Numbered from the stretch's first letter, positions 23,246 to 31,717 are shown. The stretch is 64,000 nucleotides of DNA from Desulfuromonadaceae bacterium (GCA_028681335.1 JAQUIT010000010.1:1-64000); one strand, 5' to 3'. A program made the numbers and translations. Notes: a model not told the origin generated them from the letters alone.

Positions 23246-24609
23246 AACAGTATCTGAAACGTAATCCCACTACGCAAATTGTCAATAGCTTGCGCAAAGA
23301 TAACGATAGAGGTCGTAACTGGACCTTCATGGAAAAGCTGCTCATGGGACTGACCCCACAGCAGTACATTGCACAGGCAATCACCAACCCTTTTAACTGG
23401 TTTTTGGCATTCATCTTTGCCGTTGGCATTCCCGTTATTATCGGTCGCTTCATTTTTGGTCTTGAATGGGCAACCGGCGGCCCGCAGAGCAATGCCTGGG
23501 GACTGTTTCTCGGATTCGGTCTGTTTGGAATGGTGCCCCTTTCATCGTCCGGCTTTCAGATGGGCTCGGCTGTTGAGGTGTTTGGGAGGCACGACATGGA
23601 GCCACTTGAGAGACTTGGAATCCTGAACGGTATCCTTGGCTACCTCTTTGCGGTTATCTTTCTCATGTGTGACCTTGGGCAACCGTGGCGCCTGCCCTAC
23701 CCGATGGTGGTTTCATGGGGACCATCGTCGGTACTTTTTCTGGTCGCCTGGCACGTCGCAACCTATCTGTCAGTGCAGGCTGCCGAGGTATCCACCCCTT
23801 TCTTTGAATGGATGGGGTGGCCTGCCGGTCGTACCGCCATTAAAAAAATGGCGCTAGGGTTGGCCGTCGCGGGCATAATCCTCTCCACATTGCATCAGGG
23901 CGCACTGGGTGCACTCTCTACCTATGCACCGGGGAAAATACACCCGCTCTGGTATTCAGCGTCATTTCAATGGCTCTATTTCTTTGTTTCATCCCTACCC
24001 GGCGGGCTCTGCATGGTGATTGTCGTCAGTACCATTGTTATCAAGACAATGGCCTGGCGCTGCGACAACAACTTCAACATCAATCTGGATAAATTGCATA
24101 TATCACTGGCAAAGGGCGCTTCGATGGGGCTGTTTACCTACCTGACAATCCGCATGATCGGTGTTGCCCATGACAACAAATGGGCGTATCTGGGAACCGG
24201 ATGGGGAGCCTGGTGGCTGTTTGAAATAGGTTTTGGTGTGGTTCTGTCGCTTCTCCTTCTTACTACTGGTGTGAGAAACAACAATGTCACCCTGATTCGC
24301 CTGGGCGCCTGGACGACAATTCTCGGCGTTATCCTGAACCGTTTGAATGTCTACATGATTACGTTTAACTGGAAGCATGGTGTCATAGAGATTCCACCAT
24401 GGCGTGAATTTATGATCACGATCACCATTTACTGCCTCTATATCGCAACCTATCGCTTCATCCTCTATCGCTGGCCGATCCTCTTCCGCTGGAAGACAAA
24501 ATATAGCGAATATACCGTGCTTGCAGCAAAACCGGCCACAATACCGGCCACAATACCGGCCGTAATACCTGTCATTGCCGAGCCTGAAGCCTGCCCAGTC
24601 GGCAAGTAA
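23242..24609 (+). CDS. NrfD/PsrC-like quinone-reactive membrane subunit
   Basis: 455 residues with about ten TM helices, typical of HybB-type NrfD proteins that bind menaquinone. The N-terminal cytoplasmic stretch is about 50 residues, and conserved blocks such as FLMCDLGQPWR and GALST are visible. The C-terminus bears a low-complexity tail (AAKPATIPATIPAVIP) from a short DNA tandem repeat, unusual for this family. It overlaps the Fe-S gene by 4 bp. It links the quinone pool to the cytochrome; the direction is unknown. Confidence 0.9.
   Translation: MKQYLKRNPTTQIVNSLRKDNDRGRNWTFMEKLLMGLTPQQYIAQAITNPFNWFLAFIFAVGIPVIIGRFIFGLEWATGGPQSNAWGLFLGFGLFGMVPLSSSGFQMGSAVEVFGRHDMEPLERLGILNGILGYLFAVIFLMCDLGQPWRLPYPMVVSWGPSSVLFLVAWHVATYLSVQAAEVSTPFFEWMGWPAGRTAIKKMALGLAVAGIILSTLHQGALGALSTYAPGKIHPLWYSASFQWLYFFVSSLPGGLCMVIVVSTIVIKTMAWRCDNNFNINLDKLHISLAKGASMGLFTYLTIRMIGVAHDNKWAYLGTGWGAWWLFEIGFGVVLSLLLLTTGVRNNNVTLIRLGAWTTILGVILNRLNVYMITFNWKHGVIEIPPWREFMITITIYCLYIATYRFILYRWPILFRWKTKYSEYTVLAAKPATIPATIPAVIPVIAEPEACPVGK
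24531..24567 (+). repeat. Short 12-bp tandem repeat inside the NrfD-like gene
   Basis: About three copies of a CCGGCCACAATA unit (last copy CCGGCCGTAATA) encode the ATIPATIPAVIP tail. It keeps the reading frame (12 bp), so copy number can vary without frameshift. Confidence 0.7.
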
Positions 24610-24628
24610 ACCGATCTAACTACTATTT

Positions 24629-24652
24629 CCCCCTGCCTCACGAGGCAGGGGG
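24629..24652. terminator. Strong stem-loop between NrfD-like and dodecahaem genes
   Basis: CCCCCTGCCTC / GAGGCAGGGGG is a perfect 11-bp GC-rich stem. It is followed by AATATTC rather than a T-run, so it may attenuate, or stabilise upstream mRNA, rather than end transcription fully. Confidence 0.55.
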
Positions 24653-24670
24653 AATATTCAGGAGAACGTT

Positions 24671-25684
24671 ATGAGTCATGCTCTATTGTTTATAGTCGCT
24701 GGCATGATCAGCTTGATTGCCTCACATGCCAGTGCGATGGAACTAAAAGAAATCACCTATAGCACCAACGAGGCAGGCACTGTTGTTTTCAGTCACAGCA
24801 AGCACCTGGCTAAAAAGTCCCCCAGAGGCACCCAGGCTTTCAGTTGCGCCAACTGTCATGCCGGCAGCAAAAGGAAAAAGCATTACACCATGGCTGAAAT
24901 GTACCAGGGACAGTCATGCGGCTCCTGTCATAACGGCAAACAGGCATTTGATGCGCATGAGTGCAGCAAATGCCACCAGGTAAAAGACATCATCTACCAG
25001 GTTAAAGAAACCGGCCCGACACCTTTCAGTCACAAACAGCACCTTGCAAAGATAAAGGATTGTTCCGCATGCCACAGCAGGTTGTATAAAACCGGAAACA
25101 ACCCGACCGTAACGATGGCTGAGATGGATAAGGGGAAGTCCTGCGGTGCTTGCCATAATGGCAAACAGGCGTTTGCGGTCAATAAATGCAGCAATTGCCA
25201 TAGCAGTCCAGAGCTGACTTACAACACGCCGCCAGTAACCCCGGCTAAATTCAGCCATGCCTTTCATACCCAGGTGTATAGCTGTAAAGATTGCCATAAT
25301 GAATCGCTCAAGCCTGACCGGAAGAAAAACAAACGGGCCACCATGGCTGAAATGGAAAAAGGGCAATCCTGTGGCGTCTGCCATGATGGAAAGAGCGCCT
25401 TCTCGGTAAAAGGTGACTGCGCCAAGTGCCACGCCGGCTTAAAGATCCCGGCCAAACGGACCTTTAAAAGCAAAAACGGTACAATTACCGGCTACTTCAG
25501 CCATGAGTTCCATACAGCAGTCTATCAGTGCAGTGATTGCCACACCAGCATGTATCCTTATGGTAATGGCAAACAAACCAGCATGAAACAGATGGAGAGC
25601 GGCGCGTCATGCGGTGCCTGCCATGACGGAAAGACGGCCTTTTCCGCCAAGGGTGACTGCCTGAAGTGTCACAAGAAAAACTGA
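24671..25684 (+). CDS. Dodecahaem c-type cytochrome built of triheme c7-type repeats
   Basis: 337 residues with a signal peptide ending ASHASA. Twelve CXXCH motifs occur as four repeats of three haems. Each repeat has FSH..H, a C..CH, a T/S-M-[AK]-[EQ]-M...G.SCG.CH.GK.AF block and a final C.KCH-like site. This matches the linear c7-type polymers of Geobacter (such as the 12-haem GSU1996 and OmcQ types) that act as periplasmic electron wires. It follows the Cbc-type complex and is probably its acceptor or donor. GGAG precedes the ATG. Confidence 0.9.
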   Translation: MSHALLFIVAGMISLIASHASAMELKEITYSTNEAGTVVFSHSKHLAKKSPRGTQAFSCANCHAGSKRKKHYTMAEMYQGQSCGSCHNGKQAFDAHECSKCHQVKDIIYQVKETGPTPFSHKQHLAKIKDCSACHSRLYKTGNNPTVTMAEMDKGKSCGACHNGKQAFAVNKCSNCHSSPELTYNTPPVTPAKFSHAFHTQVYSCKDCHNESLKPDRKKNKRATMAEMEKGQSCGVCHDGKSAFSVKGDCAKCHAGLKIPAKRTFKSKNGTITGYFSHEFHTAVYQCSDCHTSMYPYGNGKQTSMKQMESGASCGACHDGKTAFSAKGDCLKCHKKN

Positions 25685-25692
25685 TAGTTATG

Positions 25693-25734
25693 GCCGGTCA
25701 GGGAGAACCAGAGTCACCTGACCGGCTCGTTTTA
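25693..25734 (+). terminator. Rho-independent-like terminator
   Basis: GCCGGTCAGG / CCTGACCGGC with a 14-base loop and TCGTTTTA after it, following the dodecahaem gene. It would reduce readthrough into the haem-sensor gene. Confidence 0.6.
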
Positions 25735-25759
25735 GCCGGTCTGCTTCAGGAGGTCCGCC

Positions 25760-26611
25760 ATGTTCCAAAGTATCGCCACCCGCTCAATAATCCCCGTTGG
25801 CCTTGCCGTAACCGGTTTCGTAGCAATCGGCTGCTTATGCCTTTACTCAATCATGAAGCAGGATATGATTGATGATGCCGCCCAAAGCGGTCGTAACATA
25901 GCCAGCACGGTTGTTCTTTCCACCCGCTACGCGATGCTGAACAATGATCGCCAACACCTGGGCCAAATAATTGCTAATATTGGACAGCAACAAGGCGTCG
26001 AACACCTGAGGGTATTTAACCACAATGGTTTTATAACTTTCTCTCGTGATCAGTCAGAAATCGGCCAGCAGATCAACAAAAACACGAAAGGGTGCAGCGG
26101 CTGCCATACCGGCGACAAGCCTGCTGCACAATTAGCCACTGAAAAGCAAACCCACCGCTACATAAACGAACGGGGTGTGAAGGTTCTTGCCATGTCCCAA
26201 CCGATTTACAATGAACCTTCCTGCTCAACCACCGTCTGCCATTATCATTCAGAAAACAATAAAGTGCTCGGCATGCTGGATATCGGCATAGACCAGGGAC
26301 CATTACAAAACTCACTTGCTTTAATGCGCTATCGTATGATAATTTTCACCCTTATGACGCTGGTTCTTACGGTGGGCGGTGTGGCGGCTCTTCTGAACCG
26401 GTCTTTTTTCATCCCCCTGCATAAATTGGTTTCGATAACCAGCGCAACTGAACCGTGCGCCTCTGGAAAAAAACTGGAGTCCGGTTACGGTGAACTTTCT
26501 CTGCTGGCTCTCAATTTTCACAACCTGATTTCACGCCTGAAAGAAACTCGCGAATCGCTGGCGCGCTGTCGTAGTAATGACGAAGAAAAAGACAATCCAG
26601 AGAGCACCTAG
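25760..26611 (+). CDS. Haem-binding membrane sensor lacking an output domain
   Basis: 283 residues. TM1 (about 9-31), a periplasmic domain of about 155 residues, TM2 (about 193-213), then a HAMP-like linker and a short charged end. The periplasmic part has CSGCH (112-116) and CSTTVCH (155-161), a CX4CH type haem site, and closely resembles the sensor of the histidine kinase at 28630 (minus), including FITF.../IVHS and KVLGMLDI. No kinase, GGDEF or methyl-accepting domain follows. It may bind haem or redox signals and modulate the full kinase, or be a remnant of one. The start has AGGAGG upstream. Confidence 0.75.
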   Translation: MFQSIATRSIIPVGLAVTGFVAIGCLCLYSIMKQDMIDDAAQSGRNIASTVVLSTRYAMLNNDRQHLGQIIANIGQQQGVEHLRVFNHNGFITFSRDQSEIGQQINKNTKGCSGCHTGDKPAAQLATEKQTHRYINERGVKVLAMSQPIYNEPSCSTTVCHYHSENNKVLGMLDIGIDQGPLQNSLALMRYRMIIFTLMTLVLTVGGVAALLNRSFFIPLHKLVSITSATEPCASGKKLESGYGELSLLALNFHNLISRLKETRESLARCRSNDEEKDNPEST

Positions 26612-26677
26612 ACGCTGTTGAGCCGGAGTCTCTTCTGGTTTCACTTCACATGGTAACCAGAGAAGGTGCTTATCACT

Positions 26678-27184
26678 ATGACTAGTCAGGACATCAACCG
26701 GGAATCTTCACTGGCAGATCAACGGACAGCGTTACAGGAGTCGATCCGCCAGTTGCAGGCCCGTTCCTACCGTGGCATGTGGGCCATTGTGGCATTTGCC
26801 TGTGCCAGTGTACCGGTCATGCTCAGTGAGCAGATACTTCCCCCCTTGACTCCTGAAATCAAAAGGATGCTCGGCACGCCACCATCAAGCAACATGATCA
26901 GTGCCCTTCTGGTCGTGTATGCTTTTTCGGCTATCCTGCTTGTGCTCGGCAGAATTACCAACGCCTCGCCCAAAATAGTCTCTTTCAGCCACATCGGCTA
27001 TCTCACCTGTTTTTATGCGTTCTACTATTTCTCCGGAGTGCTGTCTGAAAACTTCTGGGCGGTGCTCGCTACCGGTATGACGATCTTAAGCCTTGAGAGT
27101 TACCACATCTGGTCGCTCAGCATTGCACAGATCCGTGAAGAGGAAGAAAAGCTGGTTTTGCTTGAACGGCGAATAAAAAACTAA
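26678..27184 (+). CDS. Four-TM membrane protein of unknown function
   Basis: 168 residues from the ATG at 26678 (a GTG at 26666 is an alternative). The N-terminal 30 residues are polar and helical; four hydrophobic segments follow (about 36-55, 71-92, 104-124, 128-145); the end is a charged helix (IREEEEKLVLLERRIKN) that could be a coiled coil. It follows the haem-sensor gene in the same direction and is closed by a strong terminator. No family recognised; possibly part of the Cbc operon. Confidence 0.65.
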   Translation: MTSQDINRESSLADQRTALQESIRQLQARSYRGMWAIVAFACASVPVMLSEQILPPLTPEIKRMLGTPPSSNMISALLVVYAFSAILLVLGRITNASPKIVSFSHIGYLTCFYAFYYFSGVLSENFWAVLATGMTILSLESYHIWSLSIAQIREEEEKLVLLERRIKN

Positions 27185-27218
27185 TCTCGTCAGTGCACTG
27201 ACTTCCTGGTTAATAGCA

Positions 27219-27268
27219 CAACAAAACGGGCGGGGCGCCATATCAGACGCCTCGCCCGTTTTGTTGTT
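27219..27268. terminator. Bidirectional terminator
   Basis: AACAAAACGGGCGGGGCG / CGCCTCGCCCGTTTTGTTGTT form a long stem with A- and T-runs on both arms, between convergent genes ending at 27184 (+) and 27282 (-). It can serve both. Confidence 0.85.
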
Positions 27269-27281
27269 AGGGGAAGTCTGT

Positions 27282-27602
27282 CTACCTGTTTTTATCAGCA
27301 GTAACGTGCAGCTGGCAATGAAGACAGCGGCGCAGATACATGAGTGTCATGCCGTGCATATGGAAGTAATGGCCACAGCGTGGACAGCGGGTAATAGCCG
27401 AGAAGAATGCTGTCGCAAACAGAATTACCAGCCAGGCGCCAAAGGTAATTGCCAGGCTTTGAAAGGTGGGGGATATTTTATTGGCCAGCCACATGGCCGG
27501 CATGTAGCCGATGACTGTGGCAAAAAAGTATTTACGCCGTCTGCGAACCAAGCGCATAGCCGGAATAAATGTTGCCGGATCAGATGCTTTTGGCTCTTCC
27601 AT
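27282..27602 (-). CDS. Membrane protein with C-terminal zinc ribbon
   Basis: 106 residues from the ATG at 27602 (MEEPKASDP); the frame is open further upstream but this start is best spaced. Two hydrophobic segments (about 25-42 and 48-70) are followed by CPRCGHYFHMHG and CLHCQLH, a four-Cys zinc ribbon on the cytoplasmic side. Similar small zinc-ribbon membrane proteins occur widely without a known role. It is the third gene of a minus-strand set after two tiny membrane protein genes, under the sigma-54 promoter at 28293. Confidence 0.7.
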   Translation of the reverse strand: MEEPKASDPATFIPAMRLVRRRRKYFFATVIGYMPAMWLANKISPTFQSLAITFGAWLVILFATAFFSAITRCPRCGHYFHMHGMTLMYLRRCLHCQLHVTADKNR

Positions 27603-27626
27603 AGGTAATCTCTCACTGTTTTGTAA

Positions 27627-27650
27627 TCCTCCCCCCATGGGCGGGGGGAG
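27627..27650. repeat. G/C-rich stem-loop
   Basis: CTCCCCCC / GGGGGGAG around ATGGGC, between the zinc-ribbon gene and the tiny type B gene. There is no T-run on either side. It may tune expression of the downstream minus-strand gene. Confidence 0.5.
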
Positions 27651-27688
27651 TTAGAGGAAATGTCGGGGGGAGGCTGCTGCATGTTGTA

Positions 27689-27955
27689 CTACTGTTGATG
27701 TGTGGATGTCACCTCAGCAGCGACCTGGTCTTTGGCGGCGGCGGCTCCCTTGATCATGCTGTACAGCGTTATCACCGCCGGAATTGTCTGCACAACAACA
27801 ACCAACGCAAGAAACCCTGCAAAGACCAGCACGAGAATACCACTGTTATAGGTAAGGGTTGTGTCAATCGCCCCGGGGGCGGTCGAGGCAACTGCGGAAG
27901 TCAGGCTGGCTGCAAAAGTTGCGATCATGGTAAGAACTGTTCCTGAAAATCTCAT
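27689..27955 (-). CDS. Tiny membrane protein, type B paralogue 2
   Basis: 88 residues. The signal-peptide-like start ends SAVASTAPG; DTTLTYNSG follows, then a TM helix (about 37-60) with VVVVQTIPAVITLY, a SMIKGAAAAK linker and a polar tail. It is close to the gene at 17078 (shared TSA.AS.APG.ID..LT.NSGILVL and IPAVITLY). An AGGAG precedes the ATG. It lies directly after the type A gene at 28001 in the same direction. Function unknown. Confidence 0.8.
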   Translation of the reverse strand: MRFSGTVLTMIATFAASLTSAVASTAPGAIDTTLTYNSGILVLVFAGFLALVVVVQTIPAVITLYSMIKGAAAAKDQVAAEVTSTHQQ

Positions 27956-28000
27956 GGCATGAATCTCCTTGTTAGTTTCAAAGTAGTTTTGAGGATGATG

Positions 28001-28243
28001 CTATTTGTAGGTACGTTGCGCACTGGCGAGCGTGACTGTTTTCGCGCTAAAAAGGCCCCTAATCATGGAGTAGAGCAGTATGCCGGCCGGTACAGCCTGC
28101 ACCATGACAACCAGTGCGGCAAAACCGATGAAGAACCATACCAGTGGTCCACCACCATTCTGCACGGCACCGTCTGCTGCAAACGCAGATGTTGCACTTC
28201 CACCGAGTAAGGGGATCAAAAAGTTCGTGATTTTCGTTTTCAT
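28001..28243 (-). CDS. Tiny membrane protein, type A paralogue 3
   Basis: 80 residues. The start ends GSATSAFA, as in the paralogue at 20778. The loop is short and glycine-rich (VQNGGG); the TM helix begins PLVWFFIGF and ends PAGILLYSM, then RGLFS and a polar tail. AAGGAGAATGCC precedes the ATG. It heads a three-gene minus-strand set behind the sigma-54 promoter at 28293 but, unlike the other two sets, is not followed by a pseudo-receiver gene. Function unknown. Confidence 0.8.
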   Translation of the reverse strand: MKTKITNFLIPLLGGSATSAFAADGAVQNGGGPLVWFFIGFAALVVMVQAVPAGILLYSMIRGLFSAKTVTLASAQRTYK

Positions 28244-28292
28244 GGCATTCTCCTTAGGGACTCAGTTAATGTTCCAAGCATGTCTTTACATA

Positions 28293-28308
28293 AGCACATG
28301 GAATGCCA
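28293..28308 (-). promoter_or_regulatory. Sigma-54 promoter (-24/-12), minus strand
   Basis: Read on the minus strand: TGGCATTCCATGTGCT. GG/GC spacing is right, though the -12 box (GTGCT) differs slightly from the other four. It lies 49 bp before the ATG at 28243. I find no CTGTnATAACAG site upstream of it. Confidence 0.65.
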
Positions 28309-28629
28309 AATATGGATAACCTTTAAAAAAAAACCTAACATAGTGATAATATAGATACTATTTTATAACCACGAGAAAGATACGTCCGCAATACGGGAAT
28401 GATGCTGTATAGAATAGTTATTCAGTACATTGCCTCTTAAAACATAAATCATTGCTAAGTACTTGAAACTAAACTGAATATATATTTCACCGAATACCTC
28501 CGACTGTATGAAGCGTCCATGCACCAAACACCCCAAACTTTTGAACAATTCACTCACTCAGAAGTCCAGAATAAAAGCACAGGACAATAAAGGTAGTGGT
28601 TCGAGGTCATGATTAGGTTTAAAAACTGT
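28309..28629. other. AT-rich intergenic region
   Basis: About 320 bp between the sigma-54 promoter at 28293 and the end of the kinase gene at 28630. It contains AT-rich runs such as GATAATATAGATACTATTTTATAA that could bind IHF or a regulator. No gene supported. Confidence 0.4.
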
Positions 28630-30261
28630 TCAGTCGCTAAGCCTGATGCAGCCGCTTTCCGGGCAACGAGGCAATCTGATGATAAACGTTGTGCCGACTC
28701 CAAGGGTGCTATCAGCGGTAATTGTCCCGCCGTGTGCCTGTATAATTCCGTAGGACACAGATAATCCAAGGCCGGTGCCACCAGTCCCTTTGGTCGTAAA
28801 GAACGGATCAAAGAGCTTGCAGAGCTGTTCTTCCGGTACGCCGCCGCCGGAATCGGATATCCTGATAATGACACCGCCGCCAGCCGTATCCTCTGCTGTG
28901 GTGAGGATCTCCAACTCCGCCTGTTTCAACTCCTGCATGGCCTGCCCGGCGTTGATAAAAATATTGATAAAGACCTGCTTGAGCTGGTTCTGGTCAGCCA
29001 TGATTTCCGGCAAATGGCTGTCCAGTTGCCTGATGATGGTCACATTCTGGAAGACCGATTGACACTCTACGAGTCGCAGTGAATTAATCAACACCTGGTT
29101 GATGTCGCAGGTTATCATTTCAGGTTGATAATCCTTGGCAAATTCCAGCAGTCCCTTGACAATCCCGGCACAGCGCTGCGCTTCACCACTGATGGTTTCA
29201 ATATCGCCTTTGAGCGCCGGGTCAAGCCGCTTATCTTTGGCCACCAGCGAGCTGAAAATAAGAATACCTGAAAGCGGATTATTGATCTCGTGGGCAATTC
29301 CGGCCACCAGCTCTCCCAGTGACGCCAGCTTTTCGGTGTGGACAAGTTGCATCTGCATCCGCTGCAGCTCCTCACTCCGTTCCTCGACCTTTTCTTCAAG
29401 CGTACGTCCCCACTCCTCCAGGTCGTTACGCGCCTCGCGCAGATTGTTTGTCATCAGCTGAAACGCGTGCATTAATTCACCTAACTCATCGCTGGAGGTC
29501 GGCGTCAGCTCGCAATCCAGTTGGCCGTTAGTAAGCCGTGCGGTGTGGCGAAGCAACTCGTTAACCGGACGATTAACCAGATGAAGGGTAAAAAAGGTAA
29601 GCGATGCTCCAAGGAGTATAATCAGCAAAACCGTCAGCAGAATGATTCGGTTGCGATAAGAAGCGAGGTCCGCTTTGAGGACATCCAGAGAGACAATGAT
29701 GTCCACCACACCCAGCACTTTTGTCGATCCCGAGTGAAAGTGGCACGCCGCAGTAGAACAGCTGCTGTCGTTTTGCACCGACTTGGCAAGCCCCATCACC
29801 TGTTTGCCGTCCGACAGAGTAAAAAAACGGCTCCGGTCAAGAAGTGGCGGTCTGATCAGCGGCTTATCTACTTTATGACAGAGGTTACAGTGAGCACCAT
29901 TTTGATCCAGCTTGTGGCCAATTTCTTCAGGGGCGGTGGAATGGACGATAATTCCTTCGCGGTTGATCATTCTAATCCGCTCAATACCTGGACGGCTGGC
30001 CACCTCGTCGATCATCTGATAAACGGTCGTGCGGTCATCCGCCAGCATTTGATTGTGAGTCATCCGAATGATTGTTGTGGCGAGGTTATCAAGATCACGG
30101 ATGGTATTGTTCACCAGCAGCTTTTGCAGGTTATCGATATTGACCCAGGCGAACAGCGTCATGAACAGCACGACTACCGTGCCGGTAAGGATTGTCAGTT
30201 TCTGTATCAGCGAAAAACGTCGCGGGAGCAGCGAGCGGAGCAATTGCTCAGGATTCAACAT
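28630..30261 (-). CDS. Haem-sensing histidine kinase
   Basis: 543 residues. TM1 (about 22-42) and TM2 (about 205-226) flank a periplasmic sensor with CNLCH (125-129) and CSTAACH (168-174), the latter a CX4CH site, so it likely binds one or two c-type haems. A HAMP domain, a long helix (EERSEELQRMQMQLVHTEKLASLG), HEINNPLSG (phosphoacceptor His about 329) and an ATPase domain ([21 protein letters not shown]) follow. It overlaps the NtrC-type regulator gene by 14 bp, so they form a two-component pair. It probably senses periplasmic redox state or a haem ligand and controls the sigma-54 promoters nearby. Confidence 0.9.
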   Translation of the reverse strand: MLNPEQLLRSLLPRRFSLIQKLTILTGTVVVLFMTLFAWVNIDNLQKLLVNNTIRDLDNLATTIIRMTHNQMLADDRTTVYQMIDEVASRPGIERIRMINREGIIVHSTAPEEIGHKLDQNGAHCNLCHKVDKPLIRPPLLDRSRFFTLSDGKQVMGLAKSVQNDSSCSTAACHFHSGSTKVLGVVDIIVSLDVLKADLASYRNRIILLTVLLIILLGASLTFFTLHLVNRPVNELLRHTARLTNGQLDCELTPTSSDELGELMHAFQLMTNNLREARNDLEEWGRTLEEKVEERSEELQRMQMQLVHTEKLASLGELVAGIAHEINNPLSGILIFSSLVAKDKRLDPALKGDIETISGEAQRCAGIVKGLLEFAKDYQPEMITCDINQVLINSLRLVECQSVFQNVTIIRQLDSHLPEIMADQNQLKQVFINIFINAGQAMQELKQAELEILTTAEDTAGGGVIIRISDSGGGVPEEQLCKLFDPFFTTKGTGGTGLGLSVSYGIIQAHGGTITADSTLGVGTTFIIRLPRCPESGCIRLSD

Positions 30262-31666
30262 ATTCCCTGGCCGATATTCCCAGTTTCTTCATCATCGCCT
30301 GGAAGTTAGGCCGCAGCATGCCGGTCTCTTCCGAAGCGCGGGTAACATTGCCTCCACTACGCTGTAAGGCACTCACTACGAAGGCTTTTTCCACATCCTC
30401 TACCGCATGTTCCCGTAGTTGCCGCTTGGTTTCCTTCAGTTCTTCGACACTTAACGGCACCGCGGTATAATCGAGGGTGATGGCTTCGTTTGAGCCGTGG
30501 TTTAACTCCAGATCCTCATGGGTAATCAGGCTGTCCTCTGCCAAGACCACAGCCCTCTCGATGATGTTTTCCAGTTCCCGCACATTGCCGGGAAAAGTGT
30601 AGCTCTGCAGGACCTGCATCGCTCCGGCGGTAACCCCCTTGATGTCCTTGCCCAGCTCTTCAGCCATCGTCCGCACCGCATGTCCGACCAGAAGCGGTAT
30701 ATCACCACTACGCTCCCGGAGTGGCGGCAACTCCATCGGAATTATGTTCATGCGGAAAAACAGGTCCTCCCGAAAAGTCCCTTCGGTGACCATGTCGCGC
30801 AGACTCCGGTTGGTGGCAACCACCAGACGGATATTAATAGGGATTGGTCTGGTGCCGCCGATTGGAGTCACCTCCCGTTCCTGCAGCACCCTGAGCAGCT
30901 TGGCCTGGGTTGTAAGGCTCAAGTTTGACACCTCATCAAGAAACAGGGTGCCACCCTCCGCAACCTTGAACAGACCGGTCTTGGTCTGGATCGCCCCGGT
31001 AAAAGAGCCCTTGACGTGGCCAAACAGTTCAGACTCGAGCAGGCTTTCTGCCAGGGAGGTGCAATCCACCGCTACAAATGAATTTTCACGCCGCGCACTA
31101 TGCTTGTGGAGCGCCCTGGCCACCAACTCTTTGCCGGTACCGCTTTCACCGGTAATCAGCACCGTACTGTCGGTTGGTGCAACCTGCATGATGCGGCGAT
31201 AGACCTTGATCATCTCCTGGCTTTTGCCCACGAACTGGTCAAACCCCTCGGTATCCAGCAACTCCTTGCGGAGGTAAAGATCCTCCAGAGCCACTACCCG
31301 CTGTTCCAGAGCCAGCTTAACGGTACTCAGCATCTCTTCGGGGGTGAACGGCTTGGCGATGTAATCAACCGCACCCAGCTTCATAACCTCCACGGCACTG
31401 TCTACCGAAGAGTAACCGGTAATAAAAATAACCGGCAGATCCGGCTGAATCTCCTTTATCGCCTTTAAAACCTCCATGCCGCTGATGCCTGGCATTTTGA
31501 GGTCGGTGATCACCAAATCAAATGCTTCCTGTTTAATCCGCTCCAGGGCGGCATGACCACCGGCAAAGGTTTCGACATGAAATGATTCGGATTCAAGAAT
31601 TCTGCGCACCCCTTCGCGGATAACCGGCTCATCGTCAATTACCAGTAATTTTTTTTCGGCATTCAT
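30248..31666 (-). CDS. NtrC-type sigma-54-dependent response regulator
   Basis: 472 residues from the ATG at 31666 (MNAEKKLLVIDDE). The receiver domain has D-D, the phosphoacceptor Asp in DLVITDLKMPG (about 53) and the Lys in YIAKPF. The AAA+ domain has Walker A GESGTGKE, the GSFTGA sigma-54-contact loop (with Ser in place of Ala) and Walker B GGTLFLDE. The C-terminus (VEKAFVVSALQRSGGNVTRASEETGM) is a Fis-type HTH. Paired with the haem-sensing kinase directly downstream. The five sigma-54 promoters of this region are its likely targets; I propose CTGTnATAACAG as its site. Confidence 0.92.
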   Translation of the reverse strand: MNAEKKLLVIDDEPVIREGVRRILESESFHVETFAGGHAALERIKQEAFDLVITDLKMPGISGMEVLKAIKEIQPDLPVIFITGYSSVDSAVEVMKLGAVDYIAKPFTPEEMLSTVKLALEQRVVALEDLYLRKELLDTEGFDQFVGKSQEMIKVYRRIMQVAPTDSTVLITGESGTGKELVARALHKHSARRENSFVAVDCTSLAESLLESELFGHVKGSFTGAIQTKTGLFKVAEGGTLFLDEVSNLSLTTQAKLLRVLQEREVTPIGGTRPIPINIRLVVATNRSLRDMVTEGTFREDLFFRMNIIPMELPPLRERSGDIPLLVGHAVRTMAEELGKDIKGVTAGAMQVLQSYTFPGNVRELENIIERAVVLAEDSLITHEDLELNHGSNEAITLDYTAVPLSVEELKETKRQLREHAVEDVEKAFVVSALQRSGGNVTRASEETGMLRPNFQAMMKKLGISAREYVES

Positions 31667-31717
31667 GGCAGGCCCCTGTATGGCGTCATCTTCTTTAATC
31701 CTCACCCCGCACTTCTG

